Below, piece after piece: positions 45,679-54,759 of a stretch of DNA of 64,000 bases. Made by a program: the position numbers and the translations under genes. The notes under the pieces were generated by a model. It had not been told where the DNA came from. It made no database searches and was given only the letters and a program-made list of their open reading frames with translations. Source of the stretch: Sphingomonas sp. AX6 (GTDB taxonomy: Bacteria > Pseudomonadota > Alphaproteobacteria > Sphingomonadales > Sphingomonadaceae); NCBI RefSeq assembly GCF_902506605.1, contig NZ_LR733979.1, positions 2,836,008 to 2,900,007 on the forward strand, given 5' to 3'. Numbering within the stretch: position 1 is the first letter of the stretch; each line of letters starts with the position of its first letter.

Positions 45679-45750
45679 GCCTGATGCTCTATCGTGGTGA
45701 AGACCCGGCTGCCAGTGTTTTGGCGACAAATCGCCTGCCAACCCCAACCA

Positions 45751-45834
45751 CCCCGTTCGTTTCGAGCGACGTCGAAAAACTCGCGCATCGGGTTCGCGAA
45801 CGTTTCTCGACTTCGCTCGAAACGAACGGCGGGG
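45751..45834. repeat. Inverted repeat, family A (copy 4) in a divergent promoter region
   Basis: The left arm CCCCGTTCGTTTCGAGCGAC and right arm TTCGCTCGAAACGAACGGCG match with a few differences. The left inner part (GTCGAAAAAC) has drifted from the consensus. It lies between divergent pgsA and the transporter gene, so a pure terminator role is unlikely at this site. Confidence 0.88.
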
Positions 45835-45921
45835 GATGGCAGCCGTCACAAAGCGGTTGGAGCCCTCCCCCCGCTCGGCTATTGCACCCGCATTCGCCAC
45901 GACCGGGGCAGTCGATTTTTC

Positions 45922-47211
45922 ATGAAGAATGCGTTCGGGCTATTGAAGCGACGCCGCTTCGCGCCCCTGTTCATCACCCAGTTTCTGGGCGCGTTCAACG
46001 ACAATCTGTACAAACAGGCGGTGGTGCTGTTCGCCACCTATCAGATTTTCAACGATGCCCAGGCCGAACAGAATTTCAACGCGATCGCCACGGGTCTGGC
46101 GATGCTGCCTTTCTTCGTGTTGTCGGCCTTGTCGGGGCAATTGGCCGATACGCTGGACAAGGCGCGGATCATCCGCATCGTCAAGACGGCGGAAATCTTC
46201 ATCATGCTGCTCGGCGCGGCGGGCATTTTCATCGCGCGTGCCGGATACATCAATATCGGGCTGGCGATCATGCTCGGGTCGGTGCTGCTGCTGGGGGTGC
46301 ATTCGACCTTTTTCGGGCCGATCAAATACGCGATCCTGCCGCAGCATCTGGAAGACGACGAAGTGCTCGGCGGCACCGGCATGGTGGAGGCCGCGACCTA
46401 TTTGTCGATCCTGACCGGCACCGTCGTCGCGGGCTGGATTTCGGTCGAAGCAGCCGCGATCCTGACGTTGATCGTCGCGGTCATCGGCTGGTTCACCGGG
46501 CGCATGGTGCCCACTGCCCCGCGAATGGGGCCGAAGCTTCAGGTCAATTACAATCCGATCACCTCGTCCTGGCGGCTGGTATCGGCGACGATGCACATTC
46601 CGCGACTGTTTTTGGCGATCTGCGCGATCAGCTTTTTCTGGACGATCGGATCGGTGCTGATCGTCATCTTCCCGCCGCTGGTGAAGAATGTACTGACCGC
46701 CGACGAACGCGTCGCCAGCCTGACGATCGCGGTGTTTTCGGTCGGGGTCGCGATCGGATCGATGATCATCAACCAGATGTTGCGCGGCAAGGTATCGGCG
46801 AAATATGCGCCCGCATCGGTGATCGCGATGGGCGCGGTCGTCGTCGCACTCGCCGCCGAGGCATGGTTCTGGGTGCCCGCGGCGCCGGACACGCTTTACG
46901 GCTTCGCCGACTTCATCGCTCAGCCCCAGGCATGGCTGTTGCTGGCCACCTTGCTGGCGATCGCCGTGACGGGCGGCATGTTCGTCGTGCCGCTCTACGC
47001 GTTTCTGACAACCACGGTCACCAAAGATCAGACCGCGCGCACGGTCGCTGCCAACAACATCGTCAATGCGGGCGCGATGACGATCGGCGCAATCACCGTG
47101 ACCATCATCAGCACGATGGGGGTCGGCCCGACGCCACTGTTGCTGCTGGTCGCGGGCATGTGCCTGATCTCTGCCTGGATCGCGCAGAAACTACACTTGG
47201 CCTGCGACTGA
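45922..47211 (+). CDS. MFS transporter, LplT-like (lysophospholipid transporter family)
   Basis: 429 residues with about 12 transmembrane helices. The N-terminal FAPLFITQFLGAFNDNLYKQA is the LplT-family hallmark, and FGPIKYAILPQH follows. Homologues flip lysophospholipids inward, often fused or linked to an Aas acyltransferase. No acyltransferase gene is adjacent here. ATG 45922 is the family start. It is divergent from pgsA, another phospholipid gene. Confidence 0.88.
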   Translation: MKNAFGLLKRRRFAPLFITQFLGAFNDNLYKQAVVLFATYQIFNDAQAEQNFNAIATGLAMLPFFVLSALSGQLADTLDKARIIRIVKTAEIFIMLLGAAGIFIARAGYINIGLAIMLGSVLLLGVHSTFFGPIKYAILPQHLEDDEVLGGTGMVEAATYLSILTGTVVAGWISVEAAAILTLIVAVIGWFTGRMVPTAPRMGPKLQVNYNPITSSWRLVSATMHIPRLFLAICAISFFWTIGSVLIVIFPPLVKNVLTADERVASLTIAVFSVGVAIGSMIINQMLRGKVSAKYAPASVIAMGAVVVALAAEAWFWVPAAPDTLYGFADFIAQPQAWLLLATLLAIAVTGGMFVVPLYAFLTTTVTKDQTARTVAANNIVNAGAMTIGAITVTIISTMGVGPTPLLLLVAGMCLISAWIAQKLHLACD

Positions 47212-47227
47212 CCACCGCCTCTTCGGA

Positions 47228-47407
47228 TCAGATCAGAAACGTATAAAAGCAGACGAAGAACGCGGTGTAGCTGAGGACGAACAGTTTGATATCGTTATCC
47301 TCATGCGCATCGCGCGCGCGCTTGCGGATGTCGGCGCGGCGTTCGCGCAGGTGCAGCGCGGTTCGCAAAGGATGTCCGGGGGACTCGGTATGGGTCGCTT
47401 TCATCAT
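47228..47407 (-). CDS. Short single-helix membrane protein
   Basis: 59 residues read from ATG 47407 to TGA 47228 (alternative ATG 47404). The N-terminal half is charged and Arg/Glu-rich (LRTALHLRERRADIRKRARD). The C-terminal part is a single hydrophobic aromatic helix (LFVLSYTAFFVCFYTFLI). The pattern is that of a tail-anchored peptide. It lies 17 bases after the convergent transporter gene. Sphingomonads carry similar short proteins, but I do not know their role. Confidence 0.65.
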   Translation of the reverse strand: MMKATHTESPGHPLRTALHLRERRADIRKRARDAHEDNDIKLFVLSYTAFFVCFYTFLI

Positions 47408-47550
47408 GACGCAGTAAACGCGTTGTTAACGAATTGGACCACCGCGAATGTTGGTTAATCGCGTTCGAAAGCGGGACGCCCCCCTTTGCGAAAGGGGCGC
47501 GCGGACCAAAGTCCCGCACGCGCCATTCGATCGCAGTTGCCGGTTGCGGC

Positions 47551-50500
47551 TTACCAGCCAACGCGGATACCCAACCGGGCGGTGAAGGCAGTGTGGTGCT
47601 GTTGCTCTTCCGCCCCTGCTTCGCCTGTGACCATGAACTGATCGACACCGCCGGAAAGACGCAGGCGACCCAGCCAGCCGCTGTTACGCGCATCGGGATA
47701 CAGGACGAAGGCGTCGCCGCCTTCGAAATAGGCGATCGTCTCGCCGATTTCTCCGCCGACGATCTCGCGCCGTCCGCCTTCGAGCTCCAGGCGCAGCCAA
47801 TTGCCATCGGGCTCCAGGCTGCCGAGTTCATAACCGAGCGCGAGCAACGCGTTTGCCGCAACCTCGTCGCTGGTACGTTCTTCTACCGTCAGGTCGAAGC
47901 CCTCGCCGCCGCCCGCGTCGGTCCAGCTGTCTTCGCTCAGCTGGAAGAACTCGACCCCGGCCTGAGGCCGCACGCGCAGTCGATTGCCCAGCGACAGATC
48001 ATAGGACAGCCCCGCCTGCGCCGAGACGAGCGACCCGCCCCAGCTTGCCTTGGCCACGCGGTTGAAATCATCGGCATAGAGGCGACGCTGACCGTCGAAA
48101 TCGACCTTGGCAATGGCACCGCGTGCATATGCTGCGAAACCGCCGAAGCGACCGCGCCAATGCGCGCCCAGTTCATATTGGCTGATCAGCGTTTCATTGT
48201 CGTTGTCGCCGTTCGAATTGCGACCCGACGCATAGGAAAGCGAGACACCCAGATGACCGAGTCCGCCCAGCGCGCGTTCCCCGCCGCCGATCGCGCCCCA
48301 GCCGCCGATGTCATAGGCCTGCGTGTCGCCAACCTCCTTCGATCCGCCCCAGGCGATCTGCTGGCCGTACAGCGTCCAGCCGTCGGCCTCTGCCTGATCG
48401 GGCGCATAGTCGTTGAGAAAGCGAGCACCGTTTCGGGCCGCGAGCGTGATCGAATCGAAGCTTCCGCCGGCATGTTCGGGCAGGAACGCGCCGAAGCGGT
48501 TGCGTAGGGTTTCCTGATCGCCGATCGTCAGGAACAGGCCGGTTAGATCCTCGTCGCGATCGAGCACGTTGAAGATCGCGTCATAGGCGGCGGTCTCCGA
48601 CCCGTTCAGGCCGAGTTCGCCCGCGGCCTTGCGATCGACCGACAGCGTGACGGTCCCCGCCGCCGCGTCGCTCGCCAATTCGCTCTTGAACAGGAATGGC
48701 AATGCCACGTCCGCGGTCGCGAGCGTGTCGCCGCCGGTGAGCGACGCAGCATCGACGATCACGTAATCGCCAAGCGAGGATGCGATCCCGTTCAGCCGCA
48801 CGCTGACCGTCGCACCATCGGCGAAGTTTGCGCTCCCGGCGATGTCGTAGCGGGTCGCGGTATCGGTCTCACCATCGATCGTGACGCCGATCACGCCGGT
48901 CGATGCGACGTTCAACAACGCGAGCGACACCGGTGCCGAACTGGCCATATCCAGCGTGCCCGCCACGCTGGCCGCGACGCCCGCGCTGTTGGTCAGATTG
49001 CCGACAAACGCGGTTCCGGCCGCAAGGCTCAGCACATCGGCGCCGCCGCCGAAATCGACATTGCCCTGGGCCCGCGACGTACCAGTCAGTTCCAGCCGGT
49101 CGCTGCCGACACCGAAGGCGATATTGCCCGCCTGGACCGCGTCGCCCGACAGCGCATAGCGATTGTCGCCGCCGCCGAATGCGACATTGCCCGCCACGCG
49201 TCCGTCGCGCAGGTCGAACAGGTCGTTGCCGCCGCCGAACCGGACATTGCCCTCGATCGCCGGAGCCGCCCTGCCTTCTGCGGCCACGAGCTGGCGGATC
49301 TCGGAGCCGCCATTGTTAGCCGACAAGTCGATGGCGACCGCACGGTTCGATTCGGCAGTCGCACCCGTCGCGCGGATCGTGCCCGCATTCTCGACCAGAT
49401 CGACGGTGCCCGCCACGTCGTGGATCGCGATTGCAGTGCCGTCCGAATTGGTCGCCGCGCTGATCGTGCCGCTGTTGTTGATGCGATCGACCGCCGCTCC
49501 GCCATCTACGACGATTGCGCGCGCGATATGGTCCGCCGCTGCCCCGCCGGTTGCCGAAACGGTGCCCGAATTGACGACGGTCGGAGCAACCGTTCCGCTG
49601 CCGAGCATCAATGCGGTGGCATCGGCACGGCCAGCGGCGGCAACCGAACCATCGAGGGTGATCCCACCCGCCAGGTTGACGCTGCCGCCCTGACCGCCGA
49701 TCGCGATGCCGACGGCGTTGACCCCGTCATACACGCCCGCACCTTGCACCCCGCCGCGCACCACCAGTCCGTGGCCGGTAATGCCGACAGCACCGATCGT
49801 CAGGTTTTCGGTCGCCGATCCGATTTGCAATGCGGGTGCGGCGCCATAGCTGATGAGGTTCGCGGTCCCCTCCTGCGCGTCCGGGATGCCGTCATCATCC
49901 TCGTCCGCATCGTCGGCGTTGGCGTCGGCGGGCGGGCGATCGAGCAGGATGCCGCCCGCGATATTGCCCGATACGCGAACCGCCGCCCCGCCCTGAAGCA
50001 GATCGTCGGCGTCGAGCTTGCTGGGGTCGGCAGGCCGCTGGACATAGCGATAACCCGTCGAACCGATCGAACCCTGAATGGTCAACGCGCCGCCGACATC
50101 GCCATCGATGGCGACGCCCACCGAATTCGCGCCGACCGCGCTGATCGTGCCGCGCAGCGCGACATTGCCGCTAACATCGCCGGTTTGCACGCCAACGCTG
50201 TTGTCGCCCACGACCGTGATCGCACCGGTGTTGATCAGCGATCCGGCGAGCGGGCCGCCCAACCGGATGCCCGCCGATTCGTTGCCCTCCACCGTGATTT
50301 CCCCGGCGTTGTCGATCGATCCGGTGAAGGGCGCGGTAGTGCGGATGCCGACGCGGTTCGATCCTTGCGCGAACGGCCCGTCCAGGTCGCCATCGGTGTC
50401 GGTGTCCTTGGCCTCATAGGTCTCATCAAGGATGATCTTGCCGTTGTTGGTGATCGTCCCCGTGCCGCCTGCGGTCACGTCGACCCCGACGACATCGTTG

Positions 50501-50754
50501 CGGTCGGTGATCTGGATGGTGCCGTCGTTCTTCACATCGTTGTCGCTATCGAGCGTGACGGCGACGGGACCGCTGGCGGGCTTTATCGAACCCGTTGCGG
50601 CAATGGCGATATCGGCGGGGGCGCCGTTGCTGGCGGTCGAGGTCGCAATGCTGGTCGTGCGCGCATCGCTGACGGTGACGACGGTCTGCGCGGTTGCGGG
50701 TGCAGACAGGATCAGGATCGACGACAGGCTGGTGGTACACAAAAGGCTACGCAT
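47551..50754 (-). CDS. Autotransporter with C-terminal beta-barrel
   Basis: 1067 residues, ATG 50754. A signal peptide (1-23, ATAQ) precedes a passenger (about 25-780) made of beta-solenoid-like repeats such as NAGEITVEGNESAGI, NTGAITVVGDNSVGV and NSGTISA. Two Asp-rich segments (about 117-126 and 277-294) look like calcium loops. The C-terminal about 280 residues form an autotransporter barrel ending in the canonical aromatic residue (RLGIRVGW). It should thread its passenger across the outer membrane. No protease triad is obvious. It starts 64 bases after the STN receptor gene, so read-through from the FecIR unit is likely. Confidence 0.9.
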   Translation of the reverse strand: MRSLLCTTSLSSILILSAPATAQTVVTVSDARTTSIATSTASNGAPADIAIAATGSIKPASGPVAVTLDSDNDVKNDGTIQITDRNDVVGVDVTAGGTGTITNNGKIILDETYEAKDTDTDGDLDGPFAQGSNRVGIRTTAPFTGSIDNAGEITVEGNESAGIRLGGPLAGSLINTGAITVVGDNSVGVQTGDVSGNVALRGTISAVGANSVGVAIDGDVGGALTIQGSIGSTGYRYVQRPADPSKLDADDLLQGGAAVRVSGNIAGGILLDRPPADANADDADEDDDGIPDAQEGTANLISYGAAPALQIGSATENLTIGAVGITGHGLVVRGGVQGAGVYDGVNAVGIAIGGQGGSVNLAGGITLDGSVAAAGRADATALMLGSGTVAPTVVNSGTVSATGGAAADHIARAIVVDGGAAVDRINNSGTISAATNSDGTAIAIHDVAGTVDLVENAGTIRATGATAESNRAVAIDLSANNGGSEIRQLVAAEGRAAPAIEGNVRFGGGNDLFDLRDGRVAGNVAFGGGDNRYALSGDAVQAGNIAFGVGSDRLELTGTSRAQGNVDFGGGADVLSLAAGTAFVGNLTNSAGVAASVAGTLDMASSAPVSLALLNVASTGVIGVTIDGETDTATRYDIAGSANFADGATVSVRLNGIASSLGDYVIVDAASLTGGDTLATADVALPFLFKSELASDAAAGTVTLSVDRKAAGELGLNGSETAAYDAIFNVLDRDEDLTGLFLTIGDQETLRNRFGAFLPEHAGGSFDSITLAARNGARFLNDYAPDQAEADGWTLYGQQIAWGGSKEVGDTQAYDIGGWGAIGGGERALGGLGHLGVSLSYASGRNSNGDNDNETLISQYELGAHWRGRFGGFAAYARGAIAKVDFDGQRRLYADDFNRVAKASWGGSLVSAQAGLSYDLSLGNRLRVRPQAGVEFFQLSEDSWTDAGGGEGFDLTVEERTSDEVAANALLALGYELGSLEPDGNWLRLELEGGRREIVGGEIGETIAYFEGGDAFVLYPDARNSGWLGRLRLSGGVDQFMVTGEAGAEEQQHHTAFTARLGIRVGW

Positions 50755-50818
50755 GATGCTCCCCGAACTTGGTTTTGGGGAGGGGACGGAGCCACCGGCG
50801 CGGTCCCGTAACCGATCG

Positions 50819-53191
50819 TCAGAAAGAAACGTCGAAACCCAGCCGGATCGTACGTGGGCGCAGTGGCGTGACATGGTCTTCGTCACGCAACTGGAACGGA
50901 CTGCCAAGTGCGAACCGATTGCCCCGGGCGTCGAACAGGTTGGTGATCGACAGCGACAGCCCGCGGCGCGCATCGCCCAGCCGCGCATCGATGCCGGTAT
51001 CGACATAATCGCCCTGCGGCTTGCCCAGCATCGGGCCGATGCCCAGCGTCGACTGGCCCATGTAACGGGCATGGCCGCGAACCGTCAGCCGTTCGCCGCT
51101 GGCCAGATCGGCCCGGTATTCGACGCCGGTGCGCGCCGACAGGTCGGCAACATTGGGCAACGCATCGCTGGCGGCCTGACGCGCCCCTGCCAGCGCCAAA
51201 AGCAACGCGGGCGCAGGAGTCGTCACCTTGCTGTCGTTCCAATAGAGCGCTGCATCGAACGTCAGGTCCGGGACCGGCGACCATCGTGCGCTGGCACCCA
51301 TCGAATGGACGCGGCCGTCGCCGATATTGGCGGTGGTCGGAAACCCGACACCGTCGATGATGTCGGCCTGGATATCGCGCCAGTCGGTGGCGGCCAGCGT
51401 CAGTTGCAGTGCGATGCGGTTGCCAGCGTCGCGATAGCGCAACCCGGCTTCCGCGGTCGCAACGCGATCGGGCTCGAACCGCTGGATGAAATCGCTGCGA
51501 ATCGATAGACCGCCGGGGCGATACCCCTCCTGATAGCGTGCGAACACGCTGACCGTGTTGCTGACGCGGTAGCGAGCGGCGAGCGCGGGCAGCAAGCGCG
51601 TTTCCTGGCGGCTGGCACGCGCGCCCGGATCGTTGCGGAACGCAATCATCACGGGCGCATCCTCCGCACTGCCCGACAACCGCGAATGGGTGAGCCGAGC
51701 GCCTGCGGTCAGCGCGAGGCGCGGGATCGGCGAGACGGTGGCCTCGCCATAGAGCGTGCCCTCCTCGACCAGATTGCTGACCCCGGTTTCCGGCCGGGCA
51801 AGCGTACGGATACCGACCGCGCGATTGATCCGCGTGTCGTTGCGCAGCAGGTTCAGCCCGACCAGCCAGCCGCCGCCCGGTATCTGCCCCGCCAGTCGGG
51901 TTTCGCTGGTGATCAGTCGCACCCGGCTCGATTGGTCGAAATAGCGCGGCTGGGCATCGCTGGTCGTCGCATCGAACCGCTCGTCGACTTGCTGATCGAC
52001 GATGCCGAAGGTGGAGACGAGGCGCGTGGCACCCAGGTCGCCGGTGACCGACACTTCGCCCAGCGCGATACGGTTGGCATAGGGTTGCGCCAGCGCGCTT
52101 TCGCGCGAAAGGCCGTCGCCCATGGGGTCGGCAAATTGCGCGTCGCGCCCGACCGTGGATTGATAGGTGCCCGACAGGTCGACGGTCCACACCGCATCGG
52201 GCGCGAACCGCAATGCGCCACGTCCACCCCAGCTTTCGACGCGGTTGACGTCACGCAACCCACGCAACCGGTCGTCGATATAGCCGCCATCGATCCCGCC
52301 ATAGACCAGCCCGCGAAACGCCAGCCGGTCGCCTGCGACGGGCACGTTGATGAGCGCCCCCGCATCGCCGCCGGGGTCGCCCCGCTCGGTCAGTTGAACG
52401 CCGCCCCACCCTGCCGAACCTATCGCGCCCAGCACCGGTGCCTGCGGCACGATGCGGATGATCCCGCCCAGCGCACCTGCGCCGTAAAGCGTGCCCTGAG
52501 GCCCTTCGAGCAATTCGACCGAGGCGACGTCGTAGAGCTTCAGACCCGGATCGGGCGCCGAATAGGTAACCCGCGTGTTGCCCCAATATTGCCCGACCGT
52601 CGCCTGGGTCGGACCGGTGAAGCTCGAATCGGCAATGCCGCGGATGAACAGCTTGTTGCGTCCCGGCCCGAGATGGGTGGAGGTGAGCGCGGCGGCCCGT
52701 TCCGCGATCGCATCGGTGCCACGCGCGCCTTGCGCGAACGTGATGTCGCCACCCGCCACGATCGTGGCAGCTCCCGGATAATCGGCCAGCAGCGTGTCGC
52801 GCTTGGAAGCGGTGACGATGATCGAGGTCTCGGCAATGGGTTCGGGATCGACGATCGGAACAGCGGTTGGGGCGGGCCGGACGGCGACCGCACGCGGCAC
52901 GACGGCCTCGACCCGGTATGCGCCTTCGTTGATCCGTCGCGCGTGCACCGGTTTGCCCGCAAACATCTGCGCCATTGCCTTTTCGACCGTCATCCGTCCG
53001 CGCACGCGACGCACGCCGATCCCGGCAAGTCTCGGGTCATCAATCGCGATGCTGATCCCCGCCTGACGCGCCAGCGCCTCCACCGCGCGGTCCAGCCGCC
53101 GCTCGTCGATGTCGAGATCGGCAACCTGCGCCTGCGCGGCAAGCGGTGCGACGATCAGGAAAGGGACGAGGAAAGCCCTAGGGTTGCGCAC
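50819..53191 (-). CDS. TonB-dependent receptor/transducer with N-terminal STN signalling domain
   Basis: About 790 residues. After a signal peptide comes an STN domain (about 24-95, starting ADLDIDERRLDRAVEALARQ), which contacts FecR in surface signalling. A TonB-box-like stretch (ETSIIVTASKR), a plug (125-235) and a 22-strand barrel ending in Phe follow. It imports an unknown, probably iron-related, ligand and signals its binding to FecR/FecI. GTG 53191 is chosen because it gives a standard signal peptide. ATG 53239 would overlap fecR by 62 bases. The gene overlaps fecR by 14 bases. Confidence 0.9.
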   Translation of the reverse strand: MRNPRAFLVPFLIVAPLAAQAQVADLDIDERRLDRAVEALARQAGISIAIDDPRLAGIGVRRVRGRMTVEKAMAQMFAGKPVHARRINEGAYRVEAVVPRAVAVRPAPTAVPIVDPEPIAETSIIVTASKRDTLLADYPGAATIVAGGDITFAQGARGTDAIAERAAALTSTHLGPGRNKLFIRGIADSSFTGPTQATVGQYWGNTRVTYSAPDPGLKLYDVASVELLEGPQGTLYGAGALGGIIRIVPQAPVLGAIGSAGWGGVQLTERGDPGGDAGALINVPVAGDRLAFRGLVYGGIDGGYIDDRLRGLRDVNRVESWGGRGALRFAPDAVWTVDLSGTYQSTVGRDAQFADPMGDGLSRESALAQPYANRIALGEVSVTGDLGATRLVSTFGIVDQQVDERFDATTSDAQPRYFDQSSRVRLITSETRLAGQIPGGGWLVGLNLLRNDTRINRAVGIRTLARPETGVSNLVEEGTLYGEATVSPIPRLALTAGARLTHSRLSGSAEDAPVMIAFRNDPGARASRQETRLLPALAARYRVSNTVSVFARYQEGYRPGGLSIRSDFIQRFEPDRVATAEAGLRYRDAGNRIALQLTLAATDWRDIQADIIDGVGFPTTANIGDGRVHSMGASARWSPVPDLTFDAALYWNDSKVTTPAPALLLALAGARQAASDALPNVADLSARTGVEYRADLASGERLTVRGHARYMGQSTLGIGPMLGKPQGDYVDTGIDARLGDARRGLSLSITNLFDARGNRFALGSPFQLRDEDHVTPLRPRTIRLGFDVSF

Positions 53192-54131
53192 GGCTGCGAA
53201 CTGCCCAGCCGCCATCGTTGGGAGCGGCGACCCCGCCAAGCAACGGCGCGACGCGCGGAAGTATCTGGGCAGGCTCGCCGCGCACCGCCAGCGTGCCGCT
53301 GAAGCGTCGTGTCATTAGGTCAGGCGCAAGGGCGATCCGCACGCCAAGGCTGCGCGACAGATCGCCGACCACCTGCGGCAACGGCGCGTTGTCGTACACC
53401 AAAGTCCCGTCGCGCCAGCCGCCGACCGCGTCGATCGACACCGATCGCACGGTCAACCGCCCCTCGACGACTTCCAGCGACTTGCCCGCGTCGAGCCGCA
53501 CGGCATCGCTGTCGAGATTGTAAAGCACCACGCCTTCGGACACCGCGACGCGGGTCGCTTGGTCGGTATGCGCGACGTTGAACACCGTGCCCAGATCGAC
53601 CAGCTTGGCGTCGCCGACATCGACGGTGAACGGGCGATCATCGTCGTGGCGGACGACGAACAACGCCTCGCCGCGGTCCAGCGATGCATAGCGCGGACGC
53701 TCTCGGTCCAAGGTGACACGGCTGTCGCCGTTGAGCACGATCTGCGTACCGGGTTCGAGATCGACGGTCTGCGTCACCCCCGGACGGGTGGCGATGCTGT
53801 ACGGATCGCTCGGACTTCCGCCCGATCCGATATAGACGAACGCCAGCGCCAGCGATGCCGCAATCGCGCCGGTCCCCGCGATCCAGCGGATCGGACGGCG
53901 GCGCGGTGCTGCGGCAGGCGCTGGTATGACGATCGGTGCCGGGATCGCGAACAGATCGCCGATCGATTCGTCCTGATCCTGTGCGACATCGAGTGCGGCG
54001 GCATGGGTGGGGTCGGCCTCCAGCCAAAGGGTCAGCGCATCCCATTCGCCGAACGCCGGATCGCGCATGGCGATGACCCAACCGCGCGCGGCGTCCATCT
54101 GGTCAAGGGGAAAAGGGCTGGTCATCGGCAT
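53178..54131 (-). CDS. FecR-family anti-sigma/sigma regulator
   Basis: 317 residues. An N-terminal DUF4880-type cytoplasmic region (about 8-50) is followed by a transmembrane helix (about 84-102). The periplasmic FecR domain (about 110-210) contains GTQIVLNGDSRVTL, and a C-terminal STN-like region (about 255-315) faces the receptor. It transmits the receptor signal to the sigma factor encoded just upstream. Order fecI-fecR-receptor is the classic arrangement. Confidence 0.93.
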   Translation of the reverse strand: MPMTSPFPLDQMDAARGWVIAMRDPAFGEWDALTLWLEADPTHAAALDVAQDQDESIGDLFAIPAPIVIPAPAAAPRRRPIRWIAGTGAIAASLALAFVYIGSGGSPSDPYSIATRPGVTQTVDLEPGTQIVLNGDSRVTLDRERPRYASLDRGEALFVVRHDDDRPFTVDVGDAKLVDLGTVFNVAHTDQATRVAVSEGVVLYNLDSDAVRLDAGKSLEVVEGRLTVRSVSIDAVGGWRDGTLVYDNAPLPQVVGDLSRSLGVRIALAPDLMTRRFSGTLAVRGEPAQILPRVAPLLGGVAAPNDGGWAVRSRAQP

Positions 54132-54158
54132 CCTGTCCCCAAGACGGAGGCGCGCGCA

Positions 54159-54653
54159 TCATTCCGCATCGAAACGCTCCTGAATCTCGGCAAGCGCGCG
54201 ATATGCCTTTTGCAGATCCTTCTCCACGGTGCTCAGACTGACGCCCAGGTCGCGCGCGATTTCTGCCTGGCCGGCCCCCTCAAGCCGAAACCGACGAAAG
54301 ATCGTCGCTACCCGCGGGCTGGGGCTGAGCGCGTCGAGCGACGCATTGACGGCCGCCAATCGCTGACGCGCGATCAGAACGCGCTCGCCGCCTGGCGGTG
54401 GTTCGGGAGCGTTCCCCGATGCGGCCCAGTTGGTTTCGCGGTGCGTCCGCGCCAGGCTTGCGCGGTGGCGGTCGCGCATCGCATTTTCGGCGGCGCGAAA
54501 CAGGTAGGACAAGGGCTCTTCGACTGGCCCGCCGGGCGCATTGACTATGCGCTGCCACACGTCGTGCAGCACGTCTTCGGCCTGGTCGCCCGCTCCCCTC
54601 GCCCGCAGGAAGCGGAGCAATCGTTCGCGATGTTCGAGAAAGACGTGTTCCAA
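54159..54653 (-). CDS. FecI-type ECF sigma factor
   Basis: 164 residues from a TTG start, with AGGAAAAG about 9 bases upstream. Region 2 contains AEDVLHDVWQRIV and LFRAAENAMRDRHR. Region 4 is a helix-turn-helix (QAEIARDLGVSLSTVEKDL). It directs RNA polymerase to a small set of promoters, normally that of its linked receptor operon. It is 27 bases before fecR. The gap to the PepSY gene upstream is 106 bases and could hold its own promoter. Confidence 0.93.
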   Translation of the reverse strand: MEHVFLEHRERLLRFLRARGAGDQAEDVLHDVWQRIVNAPGGPVEEPLSYLFRAAENAMRDRHRASLARTHRETNWAASGNAPEPPPGGERVLIARQRLAAVNASLDALSPSPRVATIFRRFRLEGAGQAEIARDLGVSLSTVEKDLQKAYRALAEIQERFDAE

Positions 54654-54759
54654 CCGTCGCCACTTTTCCTGGCACCAAAAGGCGCATTCCGCCGTCGCCC
54701 GAATAGAGGATCGGACTCGCTTTAGGCAACCGTCCCGCCCGAGCGCGATCGAAGGGCCG

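Noticed and set aside
45684..47246. 520-codon plus frame overlapping the LplT-like gene in another frame
   Set aside because: Arg/His/Gly-rich out-of-frame shadow that begins in a repeat.
51686..53302. 538-codon plus-strand frame opposite the STN receptor
   Set aside because: Antisense shadow; the minus frame has signal, STN, plug and barrel features.
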